Positions 45,858 through 55,289 of a stretch of DNA of 64,000 nucleotides are shown piece after piece. A program made the translations under genes and the position numbers. Position 1 is the stretch's first letter. Each line of letters starts with the position of its first letter. This DNA is from Sphingomonadales bacterium (lineage in GTDB: Bacteria; Pseudomonadota; Alphaproteobacteria; Sphingomonadales; Sphingomonadaceae), in assembly GCA_016707885.1 (NCBI GenBank), contig JADJGU010000003.1:62001-126000 (forward strand), in the 5' to 3' direction. The notes below the pieces were generated by a model, which saw nothing but the letters and a program-made list of their open reading frames with translations, made no database searches and had not been told where the DNA came from.

Positions 45858-46967
45858 ATGACTGCTGAAACCCTGCCCGCCTATGACATGTCGCTTGCCG
45901 ATCATGGTTTCGAGCCCATCGAGATCAAAGGGCTAACATATCCGCTGGGTGAGCATGTCCCTGGCTATGGCGAAATCTATCCGCTCGCTTCCGACATGGG
46001 CTGGACGCGGATGCCGGTGCCCGGCAACCTTAACCATATCAACATCTGGCTGCTCGACGACCGTGACGAGGAAGGCGAAGGCTTTGCCATTGCCGACACC
46101 GGTCTGTTCATGCCGGTGGTGATCGAGGAATGGAAGAAGCTACTCGAAGGGGCGCTGGGTGACCGGCGGATGACGCGAATCTTTGTCACCCATTTCCACC
46201 CCGATCATGTTGGCTGTGCGGGTTGGCTCGCCAATCGTTGCAAGGTGCAGCTTTGGATGAATCGCACCGAATGGTTGATGGCGCGGATGCTAACCGCCGA
46301 CCAGCGCGACGAGCCGCCGAAGGAAATACTCGAACGCCGGCGGTTTCAGGGATATAATGACGCCCAGGTGGAAGATATGCGTCAGCGCGGCTTTGGCGGC
46401 TTTGCCCGCGCTGTATCGCAACTGCCGACCGGGCACCGCCGACTCGAAGACGGCCAGCATGTCCGTATTGGCGGTCGAGTTTGGGAGGCTATGACCGGTG
46501 GCGGACATACCCCCGAACATACCTGTCTGATTGATCATCATAATGGCGTCATTATCGCCGGCGATCAGATCCTGCCGCGGATCACAAGCAATGTCTCGAT
46601 TATGGATAGCGAACCTGACGCCGATCCGCTCGGTGAATGGCTCGATTCTATCGCCAAATTCCGTAGGAAGTTACCCGGCGACATGCTGGTGCTTCCGGCG
46701 CATGGGTCTCCCTTCCGCGGTGTGCAGGTCCGCCTCGACAAACTGGCCGAGGGTCACCACGACCGGCTCGATAAGTTGGAGGTCGCGCTGCGTGAAAAGC
46801 CGATGCGTGCGGTGGATACTTTTGCACTGTTGTTCGACCGGCCGATCGACGAGAGCGTCTTCGGCCTCGCCACCGGGGAATCGCATGCGCATCTGGTGCA
46901 TCTGGTCGCAACCGGTCGCGCTAAAGTAGAGACAATCGACGGGGTTGGCTGGTATAGCGCCGTTTAG
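45858..46967 (+). CDS. MBL-fold metallo-hydrolase
   Basis: 369 aa from ATG 45858. The zinc-binding motif THFHPDHVG is at about residue 113, with later GGGHTPEHTC (His) and AGDQILPRIT (Asp), giving a full metallo-beta-lactamase-fold site. Similar enzymes hydrolyse thioesters, lactones or glyoxalase-type substrates. It lies 9 bases before fadD, so the two are likely one transcript and the substrate could be an acyl thioester; this is inference. Confidence 0.83.
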   Translation: MTAETLPAYDMSLADHGFEPIEIKGLTYPLGEHVPGYGEIYPLASDMGWTRMPVPGNLNHINIWLLDDRDEEGEGFAIADTGLFMPVVIEEWKKLLEGALGDRRMTRIFVTHFHPDHVGCAGWLANRCKVQLWMNRTEWLMARMLTADQRDEPPKEILERRRFQGYNDAQVEDMRQRGFGGFARAVSQLPTGHRRLEDGQHVRIGGRVWEAMTGGGHTPEHTCLIDHHNGVIIAGDQILPRITSNVSIMDSEPDADPLGEWLDSIAKFRRKLPGDMLVLPAHGSPFRGVQVRLDKLAEGHHDRLDKLEVALREKPMRAVDTFALLFDRPIDESVFGLATGESHAHLVHLVATGRAKVETIDGVGWYSAV

Positions 46968-46976
46968 AGGAGAGTT

Positions 46977-48659
46977 ATGAACGCGACGCCTTGGGCCAAT
47001 AATTACCTGCACCCTTCAAAATGGGAGCAGGTCTTTGCACCTTTGTCGGTGCACGATATGTTTTTCAACTCGGCAGAGCGGCGTGGCAATGCCGCAATTG
47101 CCGACTTCATGGGTCGCAAATTCAGCTATGCCGAAATGGCCGAGCAGGTGCGCCGCTTTGCCCGCGGATTGCAATTGCAGGGGATCGGGAAGGGCGACCA
47201 TATCGGCCTGTTTCTGCCCAATGTTCCGCATTACATCGCGGCGTATTACGGTGCACTTGCCGCCGGGGCGACTGTGGTCAATTTCTCGCCGCTCTACACC
47301 GTCGACGAATTGTCGCATCAGGTGGCCGACAGCGGTACTTCGATTTTGGTGACGGTGTCTGCCGCAGCATTGCTGCCGACCGCTATTAAAGTGCTCAACC
47401 AATCGAGCCTCAAACAGTTGATCGTCGGAAGCGTGGCCGAGGCTTTGCCGAAAATGAAGGGGCTGGCGTACAAGCTGTTCAAGCGCGGCGAGATTGCCGA
47501 GGTGCCCGACGATGGCCGGATAACCCATTATGCGCGCATCATGGCGAATGACGGGCAATATGCACCTGTGCCCTGCAATCCCGAAACCGATGTCGCGCAG
47601 TTGCAATATACCGGCGGCACGACAGGCACGCCAAAGGGTGCCATGCTTACACATCAGAATATCAGTGCCAATGCGCGGCAGATCAACTGCATTGATCCGC
47701 ACAGTCGCGCCAACCGGCCCGATAGTCCTGCGGAGGACCGCATATTGGGTGTGCTGCCCTTCTTCCACGTTTTCGCCAATGCCACTGTGCTCAACCGGAC
47801 GATCGACAATGGTGGCGAGATTGTCATGCTTCCCCGTTTCGAGGCGACGGCAGCCTTGAAGGCAGTCAACCGGACCAAGGTGACGTCGATGCCAGGGGTG
47901 CCAACGATGTATCAGGCATTGCTCGACAATGCCGAACTGCCGAAGACAGATTTCAGTTCGCTGCGCGCGTGCATTTCTGGCGGCGCGCCATTGGCGGCCG
48001 AACTCAAGGCTCGCTTTGAGGGCGTATCCCATGCCGCGGTTATAGAGGGCTATGGCCTCACCGAAAGCTCGGGAGTAATTTCGTGCAATCCCTATGAAGG
48101 GACAAACAAGGTTGGCAGCATCGGTCAGCCCATTCCAGGCACCGACGTGCGCCTCGCCGACAAAGAGGATCCCAGCAAGCCTGCCCCCGCCGGTGAACCT
48201 GGCGAATTGCTCGCCAAGGGGCCGCAAATCATGGCCGGTTACTGGAACAAGCCGGTGGCGACGGCAGAAGTCTTCGTCGACGGCTGGTTACGAACTGGCG
48301 ATGTGGCGACCATCGACGAGGACGGTTTCATCTTCATCGTCGACCGGTTGAAAGACATGATTGCCGTTGGTGGTTTCAAGGTTTTCCCAAGCCAGATCGA
48401 AGATATCTTGTACAAGCATCCGGCGGTCAAAGAAGCTTTGGTGATCGGCGTACCCGACACCTATTCGGGCGAGCGACCCAAGGCTTTTGTGACATTAAAC
48501 GACGGACAGTCGGTGTCTGACGAGGAGTTGGCCAATTGGCTCAATCCGCAATTGGGCAAACATGAACGGGTATTGGGCGTGGTCGTGCGCGATGCCTTGC
48601 CGAAGACAATGATTGGCAAGCTTGATCGCAAGGCATTGCGCGCTGAAGTTGGCGTTTAA
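46977..48659 (+). CDS. fadD: Long-chain fatty acid-CoA ligase
   Basis: 560 aa; GAGGAGAG precedes the ATG. AMP-forming acyl-CoA synthetase: P-loop YTGGTTGTPKGAMLTHQN at about residue 212, VIEGYGLTESSGVISCNPY, the hinge WLRTGDVATIDEDGFIFIVD with VDRLKDMIAVGGFKVFPSQI, and the C-terminal KTMIGKLDRKALR Lys. It activates fatty acids with CoA and ATP. The exact chain length is not predictable. Confidence 0.93.
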   Translation: MNATPWANNYLHPSKWEQVFAPLSVHDMFFNSAERRGNAAIADFMGRKFSYAEMAEQVRRFARGLQLQGIGKGDHIGLFLPNVPHYIAAYYGALAAGATVVNFSPLYTVDELSHQVADSGTSILVTVSAAALLPTAIKVLNQSSLKQLIVGSVAEALPKMKGLAYKLFKRGEIAEVPDDGRITHYARIMANDGQYAPVPCNPETDVAQLQYTGGTTGTPKGAMLTHQNISANARQINCIDPHSRANRPDSPAEDRILGVLPFFHVFANATVLNRTIDNGGEIVMLPRFEATAALKAVNRTKVTSMPGVPTMYQALLDNAELPKTDFSSLRACISGGAPLAAELKARFEGVSHAAVIEGYGLTESSGVISCNPYEGTNKVGSIGQPIPGTDVRLADKEDPSKPAPAGEPGELLAKGPQIMAGYWNKPVATAEVFVDGWLRTGDVATIDEDGFIFIVDRLKDMIAVGGFKVFPSQIEDILYKHPAVKEALVIGVPDTYSGERPKAFVTLNDGQSVSDEELANWLNPQLGKHERVLGVVVRDALPKTMIGKLDRKALRAEVGV

Positions 48660-48671
48660 ACAGATTTCAGG

Positions 48672-50336
48672 ATGAAACAGATGAACAGGTTCTCTGCACT
48701 AATGCTCGGCGCAACCGCGCTGGTTTCGACTTCGGCCTTCGCCGAGGATACCGCACCTAAAGCCCCGGAGCCCAAACTTATCGTTGCCATCTCGGTTGAC
48801 CAATTCTCGACCGACCTGTTCAACGAGTATCGCGAGGATTTTACCGGCGGCCTCAAGCGGCTGGCGGGCGGTATCGCCTTTCCCAACGGCTATCAAAGCC
48901 ATGCCGCGACCGAAACCTGCCCTGGCCATTCGACGATTCTGACCGGTAGCCGTCCGGCACGTACAGGCATCATTGCCAACAGCTGGTTCGATCCGTCGAC
49001 CGGTCGTGCGGGCAAGGACGGTAAAACCGACTATGGCGTCTATTGCTCCGAAGACACTTCGGTAGAGGGCAGCAACAGTTCCAACTACACCGTCTCACCC
49101 AAATTGCTGAAGGTTCCCACTTTGGGCGACCGGATGCGTGCGGTGAATCCCGCATCGCGGGTTGTTGCCATATCAGGCAAGGATCGCGGTGCGGTGATGA
49201 TGGGCGGGCATAATACATCACTGACGATGTGGTGGGACGGCAAGCAGTTTCGCAATCTGACGGGTTCCAATGGCGGTGATCCGCGCGCCACCAGCATGAT
49301 AAACGCGCGGGCGCGTGCCGCGATAGACAAGCCTGCCAAGGTCAAACTGCCCGCCAAGTGCGGCAGCCATTCGCGCGCAGTCGGTATCGGCGGCGATGCG
49401 ACCGTTGGTACGCTGCAGCAACGTAAAGCGGGCGATGCTCGCGCCTTCCGCGCCTCGGGCGAATTCGATGCGCTGACGATGGATCTTGCATTGGCTGCTT
49501 TTGGTGAGAGGGGGCTCGGTAAGGGCCCAGCGATCGATGTGCTGGCCATCAGCCTTTCGGCAACTGACTATATCGGTCACACTTTCGGTACATCAGGCGC
49601 AGAGACCTGTACCCAGATCGCTGCGCTTGACGCCAATTTGGGCCGCATGTTCGCTGCGTTGGACAAGAGCAAGGTGCCTTATGTGGCAATGCTCACGGCC
49701 GACCATGGCGGCCATGATCTGCCCGAACGCAATGCCATTCAGGGCCTGCCCGCCGCAGAGCGCGCCGACATCAAGTTGATGCCGCAGGGCGTCGGACCGG
49801 TTCTGGCCAAGGCGTTTGACCTGCCCGAACCCGCCATCATGGGCGATGCCCCCTTTGGCGACATGTATCTATCGACCAAAATCCCGGCGGCCAAGCGTTC
49901 CGCGGTGCTCGAAGCTGCGCTCAAGCATTATCGCACCCACCCGCAGGTGGAGGCCGTCATCACCAAGGATGAAATTGCCGCCACCCCATCGCCTTCCGGC
50001 CCGCCCGAGGATTGGAGCCTGATCCAGCGCGTGCGTGCCAATTTCGATCCGTCGCGTTCGGGCGATTTCTATGTCGCGCTGAAACGTTATGTGACGCCGA
50101 TTCCTAACACCAGCTTCGGCTATGTCGCCACGCATGGTTCGCCCTGGGGCTATGACCGTCGCGTGCCGATCCTGTTCTGGTGGAACGGCGTCGCACCTTA
50201 CGAGCAGCCCAATGGCATCGAAACCGTCGATATTCTGCCGACGCTAGCCAGCCTGATCGGGCTGGAGGTGCCCAAGGATGAAATCGACGGCCGCTGTGTG
50301 GATTTGATGGCTGGTGCAGCGAGCAATTGCAAATAA
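48672..50336 (+). CDS. PafA/SPAP-type alkaline phosphatase
   Basis: 554 aa with a signal peptide ending SAFA. It belongs to the alkaline-phosphatase superfamily, like Sphingomonas SPAP and Elizabethkingia PafA: the nucleophile Thr in TETCPGHSTILTGSRPARTG, the ISGKDRGAVMMGGH motif with the substrate-contacting Lys and Arg, and the metal-site TADHGGHD and THGSPWGYDRRVP. Expected periplasmic monoester hydrolysis without phosphate feedback. A second, unrelated phosphatase (PhoD) sits at 0.7-2.4 kb. Confidence 0.9.
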   Translation: MKQMNRFSALMLGATALVSTSAFAEDTAPKAPEPKLIVAISVDQFSTDLFNEYREDFTGGLKRLAGGIAFPNGYQSHAATETCPGHSTILTGSRPARTGIIANSWFDPSTGRAGKDGKTDYGVYCSEDTSVEGSNSSNYTVSPKLLKVPTLGDRMRAVNPASRVVAISGKDRGAVMMGGHNTSLTMWWDGKQFRNLTGSNGGDPRATSMINARARAAIDKPAKVKLPAKCGSHSRAVGIGGDATVGTLQQRKAGDARAFRASGEFDALTMDLALAAFGERGLGKGPAIDVLAISLSATDYIGHTFGTSGAETCTQIAALDANLGRMFAALDKSKVPYVAMLTADHGGHDLPERNAIQGLPAAERADIKLMPQGVGPVLAKAFDLPEPAIMGDAPFGDMYLSTKIPAAKRSAVLEAALKHYRTHPQVEAVITKDEIAATPSPSGPPEDWSLIQRVRANFDPSRSGDFYVALKRYVTPIPNTSFGYVATHGSPWGYDRRVPILFWWNGVAPYEQPNGIETVDILPTLASLIGLEVPKDEIDGRCVDLMAGAASNCK

Positions 50337-50344
50337 GGGCATGC

Positions 50345-50432
50345 GTCGCCCCGGCGAAGGCCGGGGCAGTCAAAAGTTTAAACTGCGCTTGAAGCGTAAA
50401 CCACCAGCGGCCCCAGTCTTTGCCGGGGCGAC
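50345..50432. repeat. Inverted pair of REP-like palindromes
   Basis: GTCGCCCCGGCGAAGGCCGG at 50345-50364 (hairpin GCCCCGGC 50348-50355 with GCCGGGGC 50360-50367). An inverted, slightly diverged copy, whose complement reads GTCGCCCCGGCAAAGACTGG, lies at 50409-50432. The pair fills the gap between two convergent genes, as in bacterial interspersed mosaic elements, and may act as a bidirectional terminator. Confidence 0.8.
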
Positions 50433-50436
50433 CGAA

Positions 50437-51735
50437 TTACTTCACCACAGCCCGCCGTTCCTTCAACCAGCGCTTATGCGTGCTCTCGACTTCGCGCATT
50501 GATTGAAACACAGTCATGTCAGGTGATGGGCGTCCGGTTTTTCCCAGCGCGTACAACTGGCTGTAAAACCAATATTGGCAGGCAAAGCTGTCGATGGCCC
50601 GCATCGCCTTCCAGCGCTTGAGCCACTGCAGCGACGGCGGAAACAACGCCAGCTCATTCTCTTTGCGCGGCAGCATTTCCATCCCGCCGAGCAGCCTTTT
50701 GGCCGCTTCCGGGAAATAGCACATCGGGCGGCCAATGCCGATGACATCGGCGGCACCCTGTTTCAGCGCCTGTTCCATTGCGGAGCGGGTGCGGAAGCCG
50801 CCGGTGACCATCAACGGCACTTTGACCTCGCTCCGCATCGCCTTGGCGAAATCGACGAAATAGGCCTCGCGCTGCAGGGTCGAAGCTGCAACATTCTGCT
50901 CTTCGGGTTCCTCCATGCCTTCCATGCCAAGCAGCTTGGGTTGCTCGTAAGTGCCGCCCGAAATCTCGATCAGGTCAACGCCCGCATCCTGCAGCCATTT
51001 GGCCACTTGCAGGCTGTCCTCAAAGGCAAAGCCGCCCTTTTGGAAATCAGCGCTGTTGAGCTTGACCGAAATCGGGAAACTGGGCCCAACCAAAGTGCGC
51101 ACGGTGTTGACCGTGAAAAGCAATATGCGTGCGCGGTTCTCAAGGCTGCCGCCCCAGCGATCGTCGCGCAGATTGGCGCGCGGGCTCAAAAATTGCGAGA
51201 TCAGATAGCCATGCGCGGCGTGGATCTGCACCCCGGTAAAGCCCGTTTCCTTGCACACACGCGCCGCCGTGCCGAAGCGGGCGATGATGTTGAGAATCTC
51301 CTCCTCGGTCAGCGCGACTGGCTGGCCGAATTGCCCACCGGGCAGGCCGAGCTTGACGGCAGATGGAGCCTTGGGATGCGGGTTGACTGCCTTTTGCGTC
51401 TGGCGACCGGCATGGCTGATTTGCGCCCAGAAATGGTTGCCGTTGCGCGTTGCCGCCGCGGCCCAGTGCGATAATGCGCGCTTGGCATCATCATCAGGCT
51501 CGCGGTCGATAATGACATTGCCGGGCCGCTCAAGATGGTCGGCATCGATATGGATATTGCCCGACAGCAGCATCCCCGAGCCACCCTCGCTCCATGCCAG
51601 ATAGAGCCGGTCAAGTTCGCCGGTCGCGCGGCCATAGATATCTGCGAGCCCTTCGGTCATCGCGGCCTTGGAGATACGGTTGGGCAGTGTTGCGCCGCAG
51701 GGCAGCGTCAAGGGTTCGGCGAGTAGTGATGCCAT
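50437..51735 (-). CDS. NADH:flavin oxidoreductase, old yellow enzyme family
   Basis: 432 aa. FMN TIM-barrel: PNRISKAAMTEGLAD at the N-terminus, AQISHAGRQTQKAVNP, the motif VQIHAAHGYLISQFLSPRAN with the catalytic His pair (HAAH), GGFRTRSAM and DVIGIGRPMC phosphate-binding end. Such enzymes reduce activated C=C or take part in beta-oxidation-like steps. It is a single gene; its stop abuts the REP pair. Confidence 0.9.
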   Translation of the reverse strand: MASLLAEPLTLPCGATLPNRISKAAMTEGLADIYGRATGELDRLYLAWSEGGSGMLLSGNIHIDADHLERPGNVIIDREPDDDAKRALSHWAAAATRNGNHFWAQISHAGRQTQKAVNPHPKAPSAVKLGLPGGQFGQPVALTEEEILNIIARFGTAARVCKETGFTGVQIHAAHGYLISQFLSPRANLRDDRWGGSLENRARILLFTVNTVRTLVGPSFPISVKLNSADFQKGGFAFEDSLQVAKWLQDAGVDLIEISGGTYEQPKLLGMEGMEEPEEQNVAASTLQREAYFVDFAKAMRSEVKVPLMVTGGFRTRSAMEQALKQGAADVIGIGRPMCYFPEAAKRLLGGMEMLPRKENELALFPPSLQWLKRWKAMRAIDSFACQYWFYSQLYALGKTGRPSPDMTVFQSMREVESTHKRWLKERRAVVK

Positions 51736-51743
51736 CTTTTGGT

Positions 51744-52028
51744 TTACTCGCCTGGCTTGGGTGCTTGTTCGGTCGTCGGCGGTGCTGCGGGTTTGTCTGC
51801 GTCGGCCTTGCCATCCGCTTTCGGCTTTGCCGCTGCCGGTGTTGCACTTGCCTCAACAGGCGCCTCTTCGGTGACTTCGTCGGTTGGGATCATCTCGTCG
51901 CTGATCGTGCCTTCGACGCTGTCGATATCGTCCATACGGGTTTCGGTAACCTTGCTGTCGGCATCATTGCCGCCACAGGCCGAAAGCGCGGGAAGGGCAA
52001 TTGTTAGTAAAATCAGGGCGCGACGCAT
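51744..52028 (-). CDS. Small Ala/Pro/Glu-rich lipoprotein
   Basis: 94 aa with a lipobox LSAC at residues 15-18 after a short hydrophobic signal. The mature part is an acidic then Ala/Pro/Lys-rich disordered tail. No family recognised. It follows lipB after 9 bases and precedes the OYE gene by 8, so all three may be co-transcribed. Confidence 0.65.
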   Translation of the reverse strand: MRRALILLTIALPALSACGGNDADSKVTETRMDDIDSVEGTISDEMIPTDEVTEEAPVEASATPAAAKPKADGKADADKPAAPPTTEQAPKPGE

Positions 52029-52037
52029 GTTATCCTC

Positions 52038-52727
52038 TCAATTTGTTTCAGCTTTGACCGCTAGGTCGCAAGAGCCACCGGCTTTTGCAAGCGCGTTCAG
52101 AAATTCGGGTAATGTGGCCTCCAATGCGGCGTCGAAATCCGCAAGGCTGGCGGTGATGCCAAGATCGGCTAGGCTGGTGACCGGATATTCGGCGATACCG
52201 CACGGCACGATGCCGCCAAAATGGGAAAGGTCGGGCGCGACATTGACGGCAAAGCCATGCGCCGTGACCCAGCGGCGCACGCGCACCCCGATCGCGCCGA
52301 TTTTCGCTTCCTGCCCTGATTTTGTATCGCACCAGATACCGATACGCCCTTCGGCGCGCCGTGCCTCTACCCCAAAACGGGCGAGCGCATCGATCACCCA
52401 GCCTTCGATCGAATGGACGTAGCAGCGCACGTCCTTGCAGCGCTTGGCAAGATCGATCATCACATAGCCGACCCGTTGTCCCGGCCCATGATAGGTGTAG
52501 CGCCCACCGCGCCCGGTATCGTAAACCGGGAATTGCTGGCTAAGCAGCTCGGCCGGGTCGGCACTGGTGCCGCCGGTGTAGAGCGGCGGATGTTCGAGCA
52601 GCCAGACCAGTTCGCGCGCGCTTCCTTCATGGATAGCGGCTTGTCGTGCTTCCATCCGGGCAAGCGCCTCCGGATAGGGCACATGTCCTTCCGAAACGTC
52701 CCAGTTGATATCGCCTATGGCTTTCAT
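52038..52727 (-). CDS. lipB: Octanoyltransferase LipB
   Basis: 229 aa. LipB moves octanoate from acyl carrier protein to lipoyl domains. The LEHPPLYTGGTSA start, GGRYTYHGPGQRVGYVMIDL loop and KIGAIGVRVRRWVTAHGFAV, with the conserved Lys, are diagnostic. The active-site Cys is in GIVPCGI. First of a small minus-strand group, divergent from the membrane protein. Confidence 0.95.
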   Translation of the reverse strand: MKAIGDINWDVSEGHVPYPEALARMEARQAAIHEGSARELVWLLEHPPLYTGGTSADPAELLSQQFPVYDTGRGGRYTYHGPGQRVGYVMIDLAKRCKDVRCYVHSIEGWVIDALARFGVEARRAEGRIGIWCDTKSGQEAKIGAIGVRVRRWVTAHGFAVNVAPDLSHFGGIVPCGIAEYPVTSLADLGITASLADFDAALEATLPEFLNALAKAGGSCDLAVKAETN

Positions 52728-52806
52728 TTTGCGGCCTTAGCGTTTCACAGCGCGGCTTGCCAGCCCTGTGGCTTGCCTCTACCCGTTGGAAACAACCGGA
52801 GGCTCC

Positions 52807-53538
52807 ATGAACCGTAAACTCGATTATTCCAGCGTCTGGAAAGACACACAGGCGCAACTCAACGCCCATCGCGAAGGCGTAGGGGCGATTTCGGGGCTGT
52901 TCCTGTTCGTGCCGGACTGGGTGTCGCGCCTGTTTGCAGGGCAACCCGATCTGGTCGATGCCTCGACACCCGCAGAAATACTCGCCGCGTTTCAGGTCTA
53001 TTATGCCGAAAATTGGCTGACATTGCTGCCCACAGGTCTGCTCAGCTTTTTCGGTGCGGTTGCGATTTATGTGCTGCTGACGCGACGGGATTTGGCCACT
53101 ATCGGTTCGGCGCTGGGCAAGGCTTTGGCGTTGTTGCCCTTTTACTTCATTGTCCAGCTTGCGGGCGGGTTGATCACGCTTGCCGGATTTCTGGCGCTGA
53201 TCCTGCCGGGCATGTATTTTGCCGGTCGTCTCACGCCTTTGGGCGCGGTGGCCGTTGCCGAAACCGAACGCGGCTTTTCCGGCACCATTGCCCGCGCTTG
53301 GGATTTGACCCGCGGCAATGGATGGTCGATCTTTTTCCTGACACTGGTGGTTGCGTTGGTGGCTAGCCTGACCGCAATGATTGTTGGGCTGATGGTCGGC
53401 TTGGCTTGTCGCCTGCTCGCCGGTGCCGAAGGCGTACCCTTCATCGAAACCGGTGTCGATGCCGCATTAGGTGCGGTGATCGCGACTTTGATGGTTTCCC
53501 TCTCGGTCGCGATCTACCGGAATTTGGCGGCTGATTAG
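52807..53538 (+). CDS. Polytopic membrane protein, unknown function
   Basis: 243 aa from ATG 52807 (CGGAGG upstream). Four to five membrane segments: WLTLLPTGLLSFFGAVAIYV, LLPFYFIVQLAGGLITLAGF, IFFLTLVVALVASLTAMIVG and a final VIATLMVSLSVAIYR. A conserved-looking motif LPGMYFAGRLTPLGAVAVAE is typical of the glycerophosphoryl-diester-phosphodiesterase membrane-domain-like family. Its stop overlaps the opposite gene by four bases. Confidence 0.6.
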   Translation: MNRKLDYSSVWKDTQAQLNAHREGVGAISGLFLFVPDWVSRLFAGQPDLVDASTPAEILAAFQVYYAENWLTLLPTGLLSFFGAVAIYVLLTRRDLATIGSALGKALALLPFYFIVQLAGGLITLAGFLALILPGMYFAGRLTPLGAVAVAETERGFSGTIARAWDLTRGNGWSIFFLTLVVALVASLTAMIVGLMVGLACRLLAGAEGVPFIETGVDAALGAVIATLMVSLSVAIYRNLAAD

Positions 53539-54911
53539 AGGCCCAAAGACAGCCTGGCGAACAGCGTATAACCCATCGGATTCTTGCCATAGGCCATATC
53601 GAGCGCATCGGGCTTGGCAAAAGCCGAAACCGTCCCGCCTAGTGCCAGATTGAACTGCTCACCCAGCGGCAAGCGATAGGCATAGCCCGCCTGGAACTTG
53701 CTCACGCGGAATGGCATGTCGTGCAGTGGATCGTCATGATCCGGGAATAGCTCGTCATTCTTCACATTTTCGAAGCGACCGAAAATCGTATGATGTTCGT
53801 CAATGTTCCAATTGGCTTCGGCGATCCACGCGGTGAGCGTTTCGCCTGGCTTGCGGTCCTTCGCGCTGAAAGCGAGCATTGCAGACAAGCCTGAGCCATT
53901 GGCATAGTGGACCGAGGCCGTGGTGCGCTGCTCATTTTCGCCGGGATGCAGCGATTCCGGTTCCTTCAAACGTCCGGTCGAGGCTTGCACCGCCCAGTTC
54001 GGGGACGGGTTCCACGTTGCCCGCACCGACCAGCTGTCGAAACGGGGCTTTTCGATGTCCCAGCGATCCTCATCGGGTTCCTGACCGGTGAAGATCGATC
54101 CCTCGATCTGGAACTTGCGCGAGGCAAAACCGGCAGTCGCCACGCCATAAGTAATATGGCCGCTGTCAAACCAGTGGTGCGTGATCGGTGCCTCCGGATT
54201 GTAGCGGGCGGAGCCACGGTGCATGAAGGCGCTCGGGCCGAGCGCGGGCTCACCCACCGGGCCGCCATAGAGGAAGACGCTGCTGTCCGTGCCGATATTG
54301 ACGTCCACACGCGCCGCCAGTTCCATGAACAGGTCGTGCGGATGTTGGCGGTCAACCAATGCCGCGCCACCCGCCGTTTCGCCAGTGGCAAACAGGTTCG
54401 GATAGCCGCGATTTTTCATCAGTGGTTCAAGGCTGAGCATCGATTTCAACTGCACCTTGCCCCAGCGGGTTTCCTTCTCTGCACTGAGCATGGCCATCGA
54501 CTGGACATAGACCTTGTCATCGCCGCGCGGACCGCTCTGGTCGGTATAGACGCCCCAGGCATAGCCGTGTGCCATGACCATCCAGTTGTCGCCTGCGTCG
54601 ATGTGGAGGCCGGAGTGGCTACCGCCTTCAGCGGCTGGAAGGCGTGATGTGCCAGAGCCTTCGGCGGAGTAGCATTTGTACGTATTAACAAATGCGAGAT
54701 CGTCGTCTGCAACCGGCTCTTCAAAGGCTAATACTTCACAGTTCTTGCCGCCCATCCGCGTTAGTGGTGCCGAAAAGCTATGGTGTTGGTTTGGCGACTC
54801 TGGGTCCTTATTGCCATGCGCCATCGTTGAATGGTCATGCTCCTGTGCCTGCGCGGTTTGCGCAGACAGGATGAGCGCCAGCGCACTCGCGCCGGAAAAA
54901 TATATCTTCAT
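53535..54911 (-). CDS. Outer-membrane beta-barrel protein with His/Met-rich N-terminus
   Basis: 458 aa from ATG 54911 (not the earlier in-frame start at 54953). Signal peptide ends QTAQA. The mature start is His/Met-rich (QEHDHSTMAHGNKDPE), followed by a region of alternating strands ending FARLSLGL, as in outer-membrane barrels. Related proteins occur in copper/metal resistance clusters of proteobacteria; I recognise no defined family. Third gene of the globin/CxxC/barrel group (38-base gap). Confidence 0.6.
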   Translation of the reverse strand: MKIYFSGASALALILSAQTAQAQEHDHSTMAHGNKDPESPNQHHSFSAPLTRMGGKNCEVLAFEEPVADDDLAFVNTYKCYSAEGSGTSRLPAAEGGSHSGLHIDAGDNWMVMAHGYAWGVYTDQSGPRGDDKVYVQSMAMLSAEKETRWGKVQLKSMLSLEPLMKNRGYPNLFATGETAGGAALVDRQHPHDLFMELAARVDVNIGTDSSVFLYGGPVGEPALGPSAFMHRGSARYNPEAPITHHWFDSGHITYGVATAGFASRKFQIEGSIFTGQEPDEDRWDIEKPRFDSWSVRATWNPSPNWAVQASTGRLKEPESLHPGENEQRTTASVHYANGSGLSAMLAFSAKDRKPGETLTAWIAEANWNIDEHHTIFGRFENVKNDELFPDHDDPLHDMPFRVSKFQAGYAYRLPLGEQFNLALGGTVSAFAKPDALDMAYGKNPMGYTLFARLSLGL

Positions 54912-54949
54912 TTTGGTTATCCCGTGAAAATTGGTTGAAATGTGAAAGA

Positions 54950-55267
54950 TCACATTTCGTTTCGCGGAGGCGGGTCATGCGGTTTTGGAGCGAAGCCGGA
55001 CAATGTGGCTGTCAGCCCTGGCAGTGGCGGTGCAACCAGAGCAACTGCCCGCACATGCAAAATAGCTGGCGTATAAGGTGCAATACAACCGATGCAGCCA
55101 TGTTGCACGGCATGTTCACCCGCCGGTGCCTTGTCGTCCTGCTGTATCGGCATACCGTGACAGTCTTCGGCCATCGCCACCGCACGGTCCGCCAGCGGTG
55201 CAGGTACCGCGAGAGCGGGGAGCGCCAATGCGAACAAGAACAAAAGGGCGAGCAGGTTGCGGAACAT
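54950..55267 (-). CDS. Small exported Cys/His protein (CopL/DUF2946-like)
   Basis: 105 aa from ATG 55267 (55279 also possible). Signal peptide or membrane anchor FRNLLALLFLFALALPALAV. The mature part has AEDCHGMPI and HGCIGCIAP, a Cys/His/Met set resembling small copper-related DUF2946/CopL proteins. Metal binding is inferred. Lies 22 bases after the globin gene and 38 before the barrel gene. Confidence 0.55.
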   Translation of the reverse strand: MFRNLLALLFLFALALPALAVPAPLADRAVAMAEDCHGMPIQQDDKAPAGEHAVQHGCIGCIAPYTPAILHVRAVALVAPPLPGLTATLSGFAPKPHDPPPRNEM

Positions 55268-55289
55268 GGGTTGTCCCATACCCACTGTG

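Noticed and set aside
47016..48227. 403-codon minus-strand open frame opposite fadD
   Set aside because: No domain recognised and fadD is intact in the other strand.
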